A stretch of DNA of 64,000 nt from Pseudoduganella ginsengisoli (GTDB lineage: Bacteria; Pseudomonadota; Gammaproteobacteria; Burkholderiales; Burkholderiaceae_D): the NCBI RefSeq assembly GCF_009720865.1, contig NZ_WNLA01000002.1:310001-374000 (forward strand), read 5' to 3'. Within the stretch, counting starts at the first letter, position 1. Each line of letters opens with the position of its first letter. This document shows, one piece after another, positions 10,960 through 19,357 of the stretch. The notes under the pieces were generated by a model. The model saw nothing but the letters and a program-made list of their open reading frames with translations, had not been told where the DNA came from and did not search any database. A program made the position numbers and the translations under genes.

Positions 10960-11316
10960 TTACTGCGCCTTGACCGGCGGCGGCGCCGCCGCCTCTTCCT
11001 TCGCACACGCCTGCACGCAGCGCAGGTATTGCGAGTCGCACGTGCGCTGCATTTTCACGCGGCGGCTTTCATAGCCCTGCTTCACCTGGGCGGAAAACGG
11101 CTTGTCTTCCAGCCCTTTCGCCACCCGCGCATGGGGATTCCTGTCCGCCATTGCCAGCAATGGCGCCGCCTCTTCGTCGCTTGCCGATGCCGCATCGCTG
11201 CGGCACTCGCGCTTGTCGGTTTCGCATAAGGGCTTGCAGAAGCCATTGCCTTCAGCATGGGCCGTTCCGGCCAACACCGCCGCCAGCAAGGCGGGCAGCA
11301 GGAAAAATCGTTTCAT
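10960..11316 (-). CDS. Small secreted cysteine-containing protein, unknown function
   Basis: 118 residues on the reverse strand from an ATG at 11316; a longer in-frame start at 11382 would place the signal peptide internally. Residues 1-19 form a signal peptide ending in AHA. The mature protein has two cysteine pairs, CKPLC and C six residues later near the N-terminus and CDSQYLRCVQAC near the C-terminus, which could form disulfides in the periplasm. The tail is Ala/Pro-rich. It converges on the JmjC gene with only 9 bases between the stops. No family recognised. Confidence 0.72.
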   Translation of the reverse strand: MKRFFLLPALLAAVLAGTAHAEGNGFCKPLCETDKRECRSDAASASDEEAAPLLAMADRNPHARVAKGLEDKPFSAQVKQGYESRRVKMQRTCDSQYLRCVQACAKEEAAAPPPVKAQ

Positions 11317-11577
11317 ATCGCACTCGTTGCTTTGTGGAATTTTGATTGTAACGACGATGTATGTTTTTACAACTGCGTTCATACATCGTTACAACTTCCC
11401 GCCTGCAACAGCGGTGTTGCAGAAAAGAGCAGCAGGGTGTGCCAAATCTGCACAGTGCCGGCGCCGCAAGCCGCAGCCAGCCTCCGTTCGTGTTTGGCAT
11501 GGGGATTGCAACTACCGCACCAGCCGTGCGCCGCAATCAACAAAATAATCAGCGCCATCACCACAGGGAGACACCAC

Positions 11578-14070
11578 ATGCACCAGCACACACCGCACCA
11601 TGGCTTGCGCCTGACGATCATGGCCGCCATGACGGCCGCCTGCTGGAGCGCGGCCAGCGCCGATGAAATGGCGGCCATTGCCGCCCTGCCCATGCCCATC
11701 GTGGTGATCTCCGCCACGCCATTGCCGGGCGCCGTCCTGCAGCGCCAGCACATGCCCTCCAACGCCCAGACCCTGGACAGCGCGCTGCTGGACCATGCAG
11801 CCTTTGCCACCATGCCGGATTTGCTAAACCGCCTGGGCGGCGTCGTCATCAACGATATCCAGGGCAACCCATTCCAGGCCGACGTCAGCTACCGTGGCTT
11901 CACAGCGTCGCCTTTGCTGGGCACTCCGCAAGGCTTGTCCATCTACATGGATGGCGTGCGCCTGAACCAGCCGTTCGGCGACGTGGTCAGCTGGGATTTG
12001 ATCCCGCGTTCAGCCATTGCGGCGGCCACCTTGGTGCCCGGTTCAAATCCCCTGTTTGGCTTGAATACGCTGGGCGGCGCGCTGGCGCTGCAAACCAAGG
12101 ATGGACGCGAACATGGCGGCACGGCGGTGCAATCGGTGGTGGGCAGCTTTGGCCGCAAGACGGTGGAATTCGAGCATGGCGGCCACAATGCACAGGGCTG
12201 GCACTGGTTTGCGGCGGGGAATGGATTCAAGGAGCAAGGCTGGCGCGAAGATTCGCCATCGCGTGCCGGCCAGCTGTTTGGCAAACTGGGTTGGAGCGAT
12301 GCCGCCACGGACGCCGCGCTGACGATGGCGCTGGCCGGTTCGCGCCTGCATGGCAATGGCTTGCAGGAACAGCGCATGCTGCAAAACAGCTACCGCAGCG
12401 TGTACACGAAGCCGGACATCACGCGCAACCGCTCCGCGCTGCTGAACTTGACGGCCAGCCGCCATTTGACGGACGCACTGCTATTGTCCGGCAACGCCTA
12501 CCTGCGCCGCATCCGCACGTCGGCCTACAACGGCGACGTCAATGACGATGCGCTCAGCCAATCGCTATACCAGCCTAACGCGGCAGAACGCGCTGCACTG
12601 GCGGCAGCCGGCTACGCAGGCTACCCGGCCGGCGGCGCCAATGCTGCCAATACGCCCTTCCCTTACTGGCGCTGCATCGCCAACGTGTTGCGCCAGGATG
12701 AACCGTCTGAAAAGTGCAATGGCTTGATCAACCGCACGGCAGCGATCCAGCGCCAGGCCGGCTTGGGCGGCCAGATCGCATGGCAAGGCAACGCAGCAGC
12801 CATGCAGCACCGCATCGCCGCGGGCGCCGCGCTGGACACGAGCCGCGCAGACTTCCGGCAATCCACGCAATTCGGCTATGTGAATCCGGACCACAGCATC
12901 CAACCCGTGGACTTTTACGCGGATGGCGCGGAAATCAGCGACGACGGCGCGCCCGTCGACACCCGCGTTGATGTGACGGGCCGCACGCGCACGTGGAGCC
13001 TGTACGCGACAGACACCGTCAGCGTGACAGACCGGCTGGCCGTCACGCTGTCAGGCCGCTACAACCGCACCAGCGTGCATAACCGCGATCACATCACGCC
13101 AGGCGGCGCCAGTGGCTCGCTGGACGGCGACCACCATTTCAGCCGCTTCAATCCCGCACTGGGCGCCGCGTGGCAATGGTCGCCGCACACCGCGCTGTAT
13201 GGCGGCTACAGCGAAGGCAGCCGCACGCCGACCGCCGTGGAACTGGGCTGCGCCGATCCCGCCACGCCATGCAAACTGCCCAACTCCATGGCAGGCGACC
13301 CGCCGCTGCGGCAAGTGGTCACGCGCACGTGGGAAGCGGGCTTGCGCGGCAAGGCCGGCTATCAGCTGCACTGGCAGGCAGGCGTGTTCCGTGCAGCCAA
13401 CGCGGACGATATCCTGTTTGTCGCCGACAATGCGGCGGGCTTCGGCTACTTCCGCAACTTCGGCAAGACGCGCCGCCAGGGCGTGGAACTGGGCATCGGC
13501 GGCGAATCCGGCGCTGTCGCGTATTCCGCCAGCTACACGTGGCTGGACGCCACTTTCCGCAGCGCGGAACTGGTCAACGGCGCGGCCAACAGCAGCAGGG
13601 ACGCCGATGGCAACATCGCCATCCGCCCCGGCAACCGCCTGCCGCTGGTTCCCGCGCATGTGTTCAAGGCGCAGGCGGACTGGCAAGTGACGCAGGAATG
13701 GAAAATGGGCCTCGGCGTACAGGCGGTATCCGGCGCCACGGCGCGCGGCAATGAAAACAGCCTGCACCAGCCGGATGGCAAATACTTCATCGGCGCGGGG
13801 CGCTCGGCGGGATACGCCGTGTTCGATTTCTCTACCCGCTATCAAGTCACGCCGCGCCTGAGCGCCTTTGCAAGCATCAGCAACCTGTTTGACCGGCGCT
13901 TCGCGACAGCGGCCCAGCTGGGTGCAACGGGCTTTACCGCCAGCGGCAATTTCATCGCGCGGCCCTATGCCGCGCAGGGCGACAATACCACCGTCACGTC
14001 TTCAACGTTTTATGGACCGGGTGCGCCGCCGATGATCAAGGTGGGGTTGCGCTACGCGTTCGGCAAATAA
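11578..14070 (+). CDS. TonB-dependent outer membrane receptor
   Basis: 830 residues from the ATG at 11578, preceded by AGGGAGACACC; earlier in-frame starts lack a site and would bury the signal peptide. After a signal peptide (cleavage near ASA, about residue 28) comes a TonB-box-like stretch (MPIVVISATPLPG) and a plug domain (DLLNRLGGVVINDIQGNPFQ, DVSYRGFTASPLLGTPQGLS, GSNPLFGLNTLGGALALQTK). The remainder is the 22-strand beta barrel with the TonB-receptor C-terminal block ISNLFDRRF and a closing aromatic-rich strand (VGLRYAFGK). It takes up siderophores, cofactors or other large ligands using TonB energy; the ligand is not evident. The 260-base upstream gap holds no gene that I can see. Its end overlaps the convergent LysR gene by 19 bases. 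Confidence 0.93.
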   Translation: MHQHTPHHGLRLTIMAAMTAACWSAASADEMAAIAALPMPIVVISATPLPGAVLQRQHMPSNAQTLDSALLDHAAFATMPDLLNRLGGVVINDIQGNPFQADVSYRGFTASPLLGTPQGLSIYMDGVRLNQPFGDVVSWDLIPRSAIAAATLVPGSNPLFGLNTLGGALALQTKDGREHGGTAVQSVVGSFGRKTVEFEHGGHNAQGWHWFAAGNGFKEQGWREDSPSRAGQLFGKLGWSDAATDAALTMALAGSRLHGNGLQEQRMLQNSYRSVYTKPDITRNRSALLNLTASRHLTDALLLSGNAYLRRIRTSAYNGDVNDDALSQSLYQPNAAERAALAAAGYAGYPAGGANAANTPFPYWRCIANVLRQDEPSEKCNGLINRTAAIQRQAGLGGQIAWQGNAAAMQHRIAAGAALDTSRADFRQSTQFGYVNPDHSIQPVDFYADGAEISDDGAPVDTRVDVTGRTRTWSLYATDTVSVTDRLAVTLSGRYNRTSVHNRDHITPGGASGSLDGDHHFSRFNPALGAAWQWSPHTALYGGYSEGSRTPTAVELGCADPATPCKLPNSMAGDPPLRQVVTRTWEAGLRGKAGYQLHWQAGVFRAANADDILFVADNAAGFGYFRNFGKTRRQGVELGIGGESGAVAYSASYTWLDATFRSAELVNGAANSSRDADGNIAIRPGNRLPLVPAHVFKAQADWQVTQEWKMGLGVQAVSGATARGNENSLHQPDGKYFIGAGRSAGYAVFDFSTRYQVTPRLSAFASISNLFDRRFATAAQLGATGFTASGNFIARPYAAQGDNTTVTSSTFYGPGAPPMIKVGLRYAFGK

Positions 14071-14951
14071 AAATCCTTGCCCCGCTCCCGCAATAGCTGC
14101 GCAACCCGTTCCGCCACCGGCGGCAAATAGCCCTGCCGCCGGTACACCAGCCCAAAGCGCCGCTGCAATTGCATTTCCGGCACCGCGACTTCCCGCACGC
14201 GGGCCCGCTGCGCCAGCAAATTGAAACGCGAGGTGAAGCCCAGCAGCGGCGTACGCTCCAGCACAGGCAAGATCGTGTTCAATACATTTGATTCGATTTG
14301 CACACGGGGCCGCGGCAAGCCGTGGCGCTCAAACGTCTGTTCCAGCCACTGGCGCGACGCGACCGTGGGCGCAGGCATCACCCATTGATACTGCAATAAA
14401 TCCGGCAACGTGCATGGCGACGCGAAGACGGGATGGTGTTCGCTGGCCATCACCACCATGGTGTCTTCGGCAATCTGTTCGCACTGCAGTTCCACATCGC
14501 CGTCCAGCATCGGCCCCACGGCCATGTCCACTTCCCCGTCGCGCAGCCAGTTCACCAGCGTATCGTTCATGGCCACCGCCAGGTGCACGGTAATACCCGG
14601 GGCATCGGCCAGCAATTGCTCGAAAACCGCCGGCATCAAGTGTTCCGCCAGCGTTGCCATGCAGCCTATCCGCACCTCGCCTTGCAAGCCGCCCGCCACA
14701 TCGCGCATTTCCCGCTGGGTTTCTTCCACCATCAATGCCATCTGGCGCGTGCGCCGCAGCAACACGTGGCCGGCCGCCGTCAGGCGCATACCGCGCCCGT
14801 CTTTTTCAAACAGCTTCGTGCCCATGTCCTCTTCCAGCCGGTCGATGCATTTGGTTAATGCCGGCTGGGTACGGTGCACCCGTTCGGCAGCCCGCGCCAG
14901 GCTGCCTTCGGTGGCAATCACTTCGAAATACTTCAAGTCGCGGAAATCCAC
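14052..14951 (-). CDS. LysR-family transcriptional regulator of the RraA/dehydrogenase operon
   Basis: 299 residues if translation starts at the GTG at 14951, which has TGAGGA eight bases upstream; an ATG at 14999 would add 16 residues but has no ribosome site. The winged helix-turn-helix is at residues about 1-60 (DFRDLKYFEVIATEGSLARA, RTQPALTKCIDRLEEDMG), followed by the two-lobed effector domain. It is divergent from the RraA-like gene, the usual arrangement for a LysR activator of the neighbouring operon, so the inducer is probably that pathway's substrate or an intermediate. Its 3' end overlaps the TonB receptor gene by 19 bases. Confidence 0.9.
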   Translation of the reverse strand: MDFRDLKYFEVIATEGSLARAAERVHRTQPALTKCIDRLEEDMGTKLFEKDGRGMRLTAAGHVLLRRTRQMALMVEETQREMRDVAGGLQGEVRIGCMATLAEHLMPAVFEQLLADAPGITVHLAVAMNDTLVNWLRDGEVDMAVGPMLDGDVELQCEQIAEDTMVVMASEHHPVFASPCTLPDLLQYQWVMPAPTVASRQWLEQTFERHGLPRPRVQIESNVLNTILPVLERTPLLGFTSRFNLLAQRARVREVAVPEMQLQRRFGLVYRRQGYLPPVAERVAQLLRERGKDFYLPNA

Positions 14952-14992
14952 GATACATTCCTCAAAGTTTAAAAAACTCAAAAATAAGTGAA

Positions 14993-15021
14993 TATACATT
15001 ATAGATCGTGCTTCCTATACT
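14993..15021 (+). promoter_or_regulatory. Candidate sigma-70 promoter of the RraA-like operon
   Basis: TATACA (14993-14998) and TATACT (15016-15021) are 17 bases apart and match the -35 and -10 boxes at four and five of six positions. They lie 40-70 bases upstream of the RraA-like start, within the AT-rich LysR intergenic region, where a LysR activator would be expected to bind. Confidence 0.45.
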
Positions 15022-15062
15022 CGCTTCACCAGTAGCAACCAACCGATAACACAGGAGCACAC

Positions 15063-15758
15063 ATGAGCCAGTCCACCCCACCCGACGTGATCCGCGACAT
15101 CGAGCGCGTGTCGCCAGAATTGATTGCCCAGGCAGGCAAGTACCCATCGTCCATCCTGGCCGACGTGGCAGGCCGCCGTGGCGCCCTGTCCAGCCGCATC
15201 GCCCCGCTGGCGCCGTCGATGCGCATTGCCGGACCCGCCATCACGGTCGACGTGCGCCCTGGCGACAATTTGATGATCCACGCGGCCATGGCCATTGCGA
15301 AACCCGGCGACGTGCTGGTCATCGATGGCAAAGGCGATGAAAGCGCCGCACTGATGGGCGAAATCATGGTGTCGCAATGCATGGCGATCGGCATTGCCGG
15401 CATCGTCATCGATGGCGCCGTGCGCGACACGCAAGCTATCCGCGAACTGGGCTTCCCCATGTATGCCATTGGCGCCAACCCGAACGGCCCGACCAAGCTG
15501 GTGCCAGGCCGCATCAACTGGCCGGTATCGGTGGGCGGCGTCACGGTGCGTCCGGGCGACTTGATCGTGGCCGATGCGGATGGCGTGGTGGTGGTGGAAA
15601 CCGCGAAGGCGCCGCTGGTCGTGGAATTAGCGAAAAAGAAACTGGCCGATGAAACCGCCCGCATCGAAGGCATCCGCAGCGGCACGCAATTGCGCCCGTC
15701 GTGGCTCGATGGCGCATTGCGCAAAGCGGGCGTGCTGGCCGAAGGAGAAACGCTGTGA
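15063..15758 (+). CDS. RraA-like aldolase/lyase family protein (HMG/CHA aldolase type)
   Basis: 231 residues; ACAGGAGCACAC precedes the ATG. The fold family (RraA, 4-hydroxy-4-methyl-2-oxoglutarate/4-carboxy-4-hydroxy-2-oxoadipate aldolase, formerly annotated as dimethylmenaquinone methyltransferase) is shown by GPAITVDVRPGDNLMIHAAM near residues 58-77 and the active-site block GIVIDGAVRDTQAIRELGFP near 112-131, with the Asp, Arg and Asp used by class II pyruvate aldolases. It therefore probably makes or cleaves a carbon-carbon bond releasing pyruvate or oxaloacetate, with a divalent metal. First gene of an operon with a 2-hydroxyacid dehydrogenase and an MFS carrier. Confidence 0.9.
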   Translation: MSQSTPPDVIRDIERVSPELIAQAGKYPSSILADVAGRRGALSSRIAPLAPSMRIAGPAITVDVRPGDNLMIHAAMAIAKPGDVLVIDGKGDESAALMGEIMVSQCMAIGIAGIVIDGAVRDTQAIRELGFPMYAIGANPNGPTKLVPGRINWPVSVGGVTVRPGDLIVADADGVVVVETAKAPLVVELAKKKLADETARIEGIRSGTQLRPSWLDGALRKAGVLAEGETL

Positions 15759-16702
15759 ACGCCGCGGTGAATACTGTATTTCAGCCGCAATGCGGCGTGA
15801 TTCTCGTGACCGGTACCGACCTGGCGCCCCAGGCACTGGCCTTGCTGTCGGAATTCAACATCGTCTACGCCGGCGCCAAGCCGGAAGAAGAACAGCTGGT
15901 GGCGCTGTGCCGCCAGCACCAGCCGATCGCCATCATCGTGCGCTACGGCCGTTTGACGGACCGCGTCATGGCAGCCTGCAGCAACTTGCGCGTGATTGCC
16001 AAGCATGGCGCGGGCCTCGACACGATAGCCCTTGACGCCGCTGCGCGCCGTGGCATCGCCGTCAAGGCTGCCGTGGGCGCCAACGCCGCCGCCGTTGCCG
16101 AACATGCATGGGCGCTGATTCTCGCCTGCGCAAAAAATGTCACGCAACTGGACCAGCGCATGCGCGCCGGCCATTGGGATAAAGCCACCCACAAAAGCCT
16201 GGAAATGAATGGCCGCACCCTGGGCCTCGTCGGCCTGGGCGCGATCGGCGCCCGCGTGGCGGCAATCGGCGCGGCCATGGGCATGAACGTCATTGCCCAC
16301 GATCCCTATGCGCAATCGGCGCCGGACGGCGTCACGCTGCTGCCGCTGGCCGATGTCATTGCCGGCTGCGACGTGCTGTCGCTGCATTGCCCGCTAACGC
16401 CGGACAACGCCAACATGCTCAATGCCGCCACCTTGGCCACTATGCGCCCCGGCGCCATCGTCGTCAATACGGCGCGCGGCGGCTTGATCGATGAAGCGGC
16501 GCTGGCTGACGCACTGCAGAGCGGCGCGCTGCGGGCTGCTGGCCTGGACAGCTTCCAGGAAGAGCCCATGCGCGCAGGCCATCCGTTCGCCGGCATTGCC
16601 AACGCCATCCTGTCGCCGCACGTCGGCGGCGTGTCTGCCGACGCGTACATCAGCATGGGCGTTGCGGCAGCGAACAATATCCTGAACGTGTTGGCAGCCT
16701 GA
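15755..16702 (+). CDS. D-isomer-specific 2-hydroxyacid dehydrogenase (SerA-like)
   Basis: 315 residues from a GTG at 15755 that overlaps the preceding stop (GTGA), with GAAGGAGAAACG just upstream. It has the two-domain NAD-dependent hydroxyacid dehydrogenase pattern: GLGAIG nucleotide loop near residue 158, NTARGGLIDE with the substrate-binding Arg near 240, a Glu near 268 and the catalytic His in HVGG near 289. It interconverts a 2-keto acid and a D-2-hydroxy acid. Translational coupling to the RraA-like lyase suggests that the two act on consecutive intermediates, for example oxidation of a hydroxy acid followed by aldol cleavage. Exact substrate unknown. Confidence 0.92.
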   Translation: MNAAVNTVFQPQCGVILVTGTDLAPQALALLSEFNIVYAGAKPEEEQLVALCRQHQPIAIIVRYGRLTDRVMAACSNLRVIAKHGAGLDTIALDAAARRGIAVKAAVGANAAAVAEHAWALILACAKNVTQLDQRMRAGHWDKATHKSLEMNGRTLGLVGLGAIGARVAAIGAAMGMNVIAHDPYAQSAPDGVTLLPLADVIAGCDVLSLHCPLTPDNANMLNAATLATMRPGAIVVNTARGGLIDEAALADALQSGALRAAGLDSFQEEPMRAGHPFAGIANAILSPHVGGVSADAYISMGVAAANNILNVLAA

Positions 16703-16729
16703 CAATACACGGCATACAGCGCACAACGT

Positions 16730-16753
16730 AAAGCGCGCACCAAGACGCGCTTT
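16730..16753 (+). other. Intercistronic hairpin between dehydrogenase and MFS genes
   Basis: Arms AAAGCGCG and CGCGCTTT are perfectly complementary around an 8-base loop. No T run follows, so it is more likely an RNA processing or stability element within the operon than a terminator. Confidence 0.5.
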
Positions 16754-16779
16754 CGGGTTTAATGTAATGGAGGACGACA

Positions 16780-18105
16780 ATGACTAGTCAAGAACACAAC
16801 ACCCGCCTGGAAGCGGAAACCATCCGCAAGGTGACCTGGCGCCTGATCCCATTTTTAATGGTGTGCTACCTGCTGGCCTTCATTGACCGGGGCAACATCG
16901 GCATGGCGTCGCTGCAAATGAACCACGACCTGGGCATCACGCCCAAGATTTTCGGTTTTGCCGGCAGCCTGTTTTTCATTTCCTATTTCCTGTTTGAAGT
17001 GCCCAGCAACCTGGCCATGCAAAAGTTCGGCGCCCGCAAATGGATTGCCCGCATCATGATCACGTGGGGCCTGATCACGGCCAGCACGGCGCTGGTGCAG
17101 GGACAAACGTCGCTGTTCATCGTGCGCTTCCTGCTGGGCGCCGCTGAAGCGGGCTTCTTCCCAGGGGTGCTGCTGTACCTGACGTACTGGATTCCTGCCG
17201 CCTACCGTGGCCGCATCATTGCCATCTTCATGGTGGCGGTGCCGATGGCCAGCTTTATTGGCTCGCCATTGTCCGCCATGCTGCTGGAAATCGATGGCAC
17301 GCTGGGCTTGCGCGGCTGGCACTGGCTGTTCATTTTGGAAGGCATCCCGACCGTGCTGCTCGGCCTCGTGTGCCTGTTTTACCTGACAGACAGGCCGGAA
17401 CAGGCGCGCTGGCTCAGCGAAGAACAGCGCAACTGGCTGTCGGCCCGCATGGAACAGGAGCGCGCCGCGAAAAAGACTGCCGGCAAACACCCGACGATCT
17501 GGCAACTGTTCCGCAGCAAGGAAGTACTGGGCATGGCCCTGATTTGCTCCACCGCGTCGTCGGCCGGCACCGTGCTGGGTATCTGGCAGCCGCAATTGAT
17601 TAAATCGTTCGGCCTGACCGTCATGCAAACGGGCCTCGTCAATTCCATTCCTTACGTGATTGCGTCCATCGCCATGGTGTGGTGGGGCCGCCACTCGGAC
17701 AAGAAAAACGAACGCCGCCTGCATACGGCCATCCCGCTGGTGCTGATTGCACTGGGCATGCTGGGCACGCTGGCCACGTCGTCGCTGGTCACCACGATGA
17801 TGCTGCTGTCGTGTGTCCTGATTGGCGCCTATTCGTTCAAGGGCCCGTTCTGGGCGCTGAGTTCCAACTGGCTGTCGTCCGCCTCGGCAGCAGCCGGCCT
17901 GGCCGCCATCAATGCCGTGTCGAACCTGATCGGCGGCGGCTTGATGGTCAACGTGTACGGCTGGATCAAGGAAGAAACCGGCAGCCACGCCATTGCCCTG
18001 GCGCCCATCGCAGTGTTGGCCCTGGCCAGCATCATCACGCTGCTGACCCTCAGCAGCAGCAAGCGCCAGATGGCGCGCAATACACCGGCCAACGCCGCAG
18101 CGTAA
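16780..18105 (+). CDS. MFS transporter, anion:cation symporter (ACS) type
   Basis: 441 residues, GGAGGACGACA before the ATG. The sequence shows the twelve-helix pattern of the ACS family (tartrate, phthalate, hexuronate, 4-hydroxyphenylacetate carriers): CYLLAFIDRGNIGMASL in helix 1, the helix 2-3 loop motif NLAMQKFGARKWIARIM, GAAEAGFFPGVLLYLTYWIP in helix 4 and RGWHWLFILEG between helices 5 and 6. It probably imports the carboxylic acid metabolised by the preceding lyase and dehydrogenase using the proton gradient. The inner-membrane location and acid substrate class follow from the family; the specific acid is unknown. Confidence 0.92.
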   Translation: MTSQEHNTRLEAETIRKVTWRLIPFLMVCYLLAFIDRGNIGMASLQMNHDLGITPKIFGFAGSLFFISYFLFEVPSNLAMQKFGARKWIARIMITWGLITASTALVQGQTSLFIVRFLLGAAEAGFFPGVLLYLTYWIPAAYRGRIIAIFMVAVPMASFIGSPLSAMLLEIDGTLGLRGWHWLFILEGIPTVLLGLVCLFYLTDRPEQARWLSEEQRNWLSARMEQERAAKKTAGKHPTIWQLFRSKEVLGMALICSTASSAGTVLGIWQPQLIKSFGLTVMQTGLVNSIPYVIASIAMVWWGRHSDKKNERRLHTAIPLVLIALGMLGTLATSSLVTTMMLLSCVLIGAYSFKGPFWALSSNWLSSASAAAGLAAINAVSNLIGGGLMVNVYGWIKEETGSHAIALAPIAVLALASIITLLTLSSSKRQMARNTPANAAA

Positions 18106-18128
18106 GCCGCTATCCAGTAACCCGTTGC

Positions 18129-18225
18129 TGTAGGGCGGATTAGCGCGCAGCGCGTAATCCGCCATGCGCCGCCGCAACGCACGCACGGCGGATTACGCCG
18201 GCTGCGCCGCCTAATCCGCCCTACA
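18129..18225. repeat. REP/BIME-like palindromic element (two nested hairpins)
   Basis: The element opens with TGTAGGGCGGATTA (18129-18142) and closes with its exact inverse TAATCCGCCCTACA (18212-18225). Each half is itself a hairpin: GGCGGATTA - GC-rich loop - TAATCCGCC occurs at 18134-18163 and again, inverted in layout, at 18187-18220. This is the layout of bacterial interspersed mosaic elements built from paired REP sequences, which are usually mobilised by RAYT transposases and sit in intergenic space. It lies between the MFS and porin genes and could also act as a transcriptional or mRNA-stability boundary. No RAYT gene is in the window. Confidence 0.8.
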
Positions 18226-18258
18226 TCCCGGCATCACCAATAACAATCGGAGACAACC

Positions 18259-19305
18259 ATGAACAAAACCATCGTGGCGCTGACCCTGGCCGCCCTGGCG
18301 CCCTGCGCCTTCGCCGAAACCGGCGTGCAATTCTACGGCATCATCGATGCCGGCCTGCGCTACCAGACCCATGTCGACGCGGCGGGCAACAGCCTGTTGT
18401 CGATGGGGTCCGGCCAATATCTTTCCAACCGTTTCGGCTTCCGCGGCACGGAAGACCTGGGCGGCGGCCTGACCGCCCGCGTACTGCTGGAAGGCGGCTT
18501 TAACAGCAAGACCGGCGCACTGGATAACACCAGCAACGTGCTGTTCAACCGCACGGCGGCCGTGGGACTGGGCGGCGCATGGGGCGCCATCGACATGGGC
18601 CGCCAGTACACGATCGGCTTCCGCACCGAGCTGTTCCTCGACCCGTTCAACCACCACTACACGGGCCTGGTGCCGCTGTCGTCCGGCGCCGGCACGCCGC
18701 TGCCGGCGGCCGCCACTGCGGCAGGCTTAAGCGCTTCATCATCGTCCGGCACGCGTTTCAATAACGATATCCAGTACACGGGCACATTTGGCGGCCTGAC
18801 CGTGCGCGCGGAATATGCGCCAGGCGAAGTGGCCGGCGACAGCAGCAAGGGCACGGCGCGCGCCGCGGGCTTTACTTACACGGGCAATGGCTTGCTGGCG
18901 GCGGGCGTCTACACGCACAAGCAAACCCCGGCCGGATTCGATAACAATGCCGTGCTGCTGGGCGGCGGCGCCAGGTACAAGGCGCTCACGGTCAAGGCTG
19001 GCTGGTCGCGCGAGCGCCAGCAGGCGGCAACCACCGTCTATCAAAACCGCACGGCCTTTGGCGGCGCCAGCTACCAGCTGTCGGCGCCCGTGGAATTGAC
19101 GGCGGCAATATACCGCTCGGAATACGACGGCGCCAAGGCTGACGGCACGCGCACCTTGTACCTGCTGGGCGGCAGCTACCACTTTTCCAAGCGCACCAAC
19201 CTGTATGCGGAATTTGACGTCAACCAGTACCGGGGCGCGCTGATCCCCGCATCGAAACAGACAAGCCAGCGTGGCGTCGCCATGGGCATGACGCACATGT
19301 TCTGA
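18259..19305 (+). CDS. Gram-negative trimeric porin
   Basis: 348 residues with an N-terminal signal peptide (MNKTIVALTLAALAPCAFA) followed by GVQFYGIIDAGLRYQ, the first beta strand of the Burkholderia/Neisseria porin family. Later conserved features include FGFRGTEDLGGGLTARVLLEGGF-like strands, a Gly-rich constriction-loop region (LVPLSSGAGTPLPAA) and a C-terminal strand ending in Phe (MGMTHMF), the assembly signal for the outer membrane. It probably serves passive entry of small, perhaps anionic solutes. It follows the RraA/dehydrogenase/MFS operon after the REP-like element, so it may be part of the same uptake unit, though separately transcribed. Confidence 0.93.
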   Translation: MNKTIVALTLAALAPCAFAETGVQFYGIIDAGLRYQTHVDAAGNSLLSMGSGQYLSNRFGFRGTEDLGGGLTARVLLEGGFNSKTGALDNTSNVLFNRTAAVGLGGAWGAIDMGRQYTIGFRTELFLDPFNHHYTGLVPLSSGAGTPLPAAATAAGLSASSSSGTRFNNDIQYTGTFGGLTVRAEYAPGEVAGDSSKGTARAAGFTYTGNGLLAAGVYTHKQTPAGFDNNAVLLGGGARYKALTVKAGWSRERQQAATTVYQNRTAFGGASYQLSAPVELTAAIYRSEYDGAKADGTRTLYLLGGSYHFSKRTNLYAEFDVNQYRGALIPASKQTSQRGVAMGMTHMF

Positions 19306-19311
19306 CCGGGA

Positions 19312-19347
19312 ATGCGCCGGTTGCCGCTATACTGCAAACCGGCGCAT
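19312..19347. promoter_or_regulatory. 11-bp perfect inverted repeat upstream of aspartate kinase
   Basis: ATGCGCCGGTT (19312-19322) and AACCGGCGCAT (19337-19347) are exact inverses around a 14-base spacer that contains TATACT, a good -10 box. The repeat ends 10 bases before the aspartokinase start and begins 6 bases after the porin stop. There is no T tract, so it is either an operator surrounding a promoter or an RNA hairpin that controls translation of the kinase. Confidence 0.55.
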
Positions 19348-19357
19348 AACAATCGGA

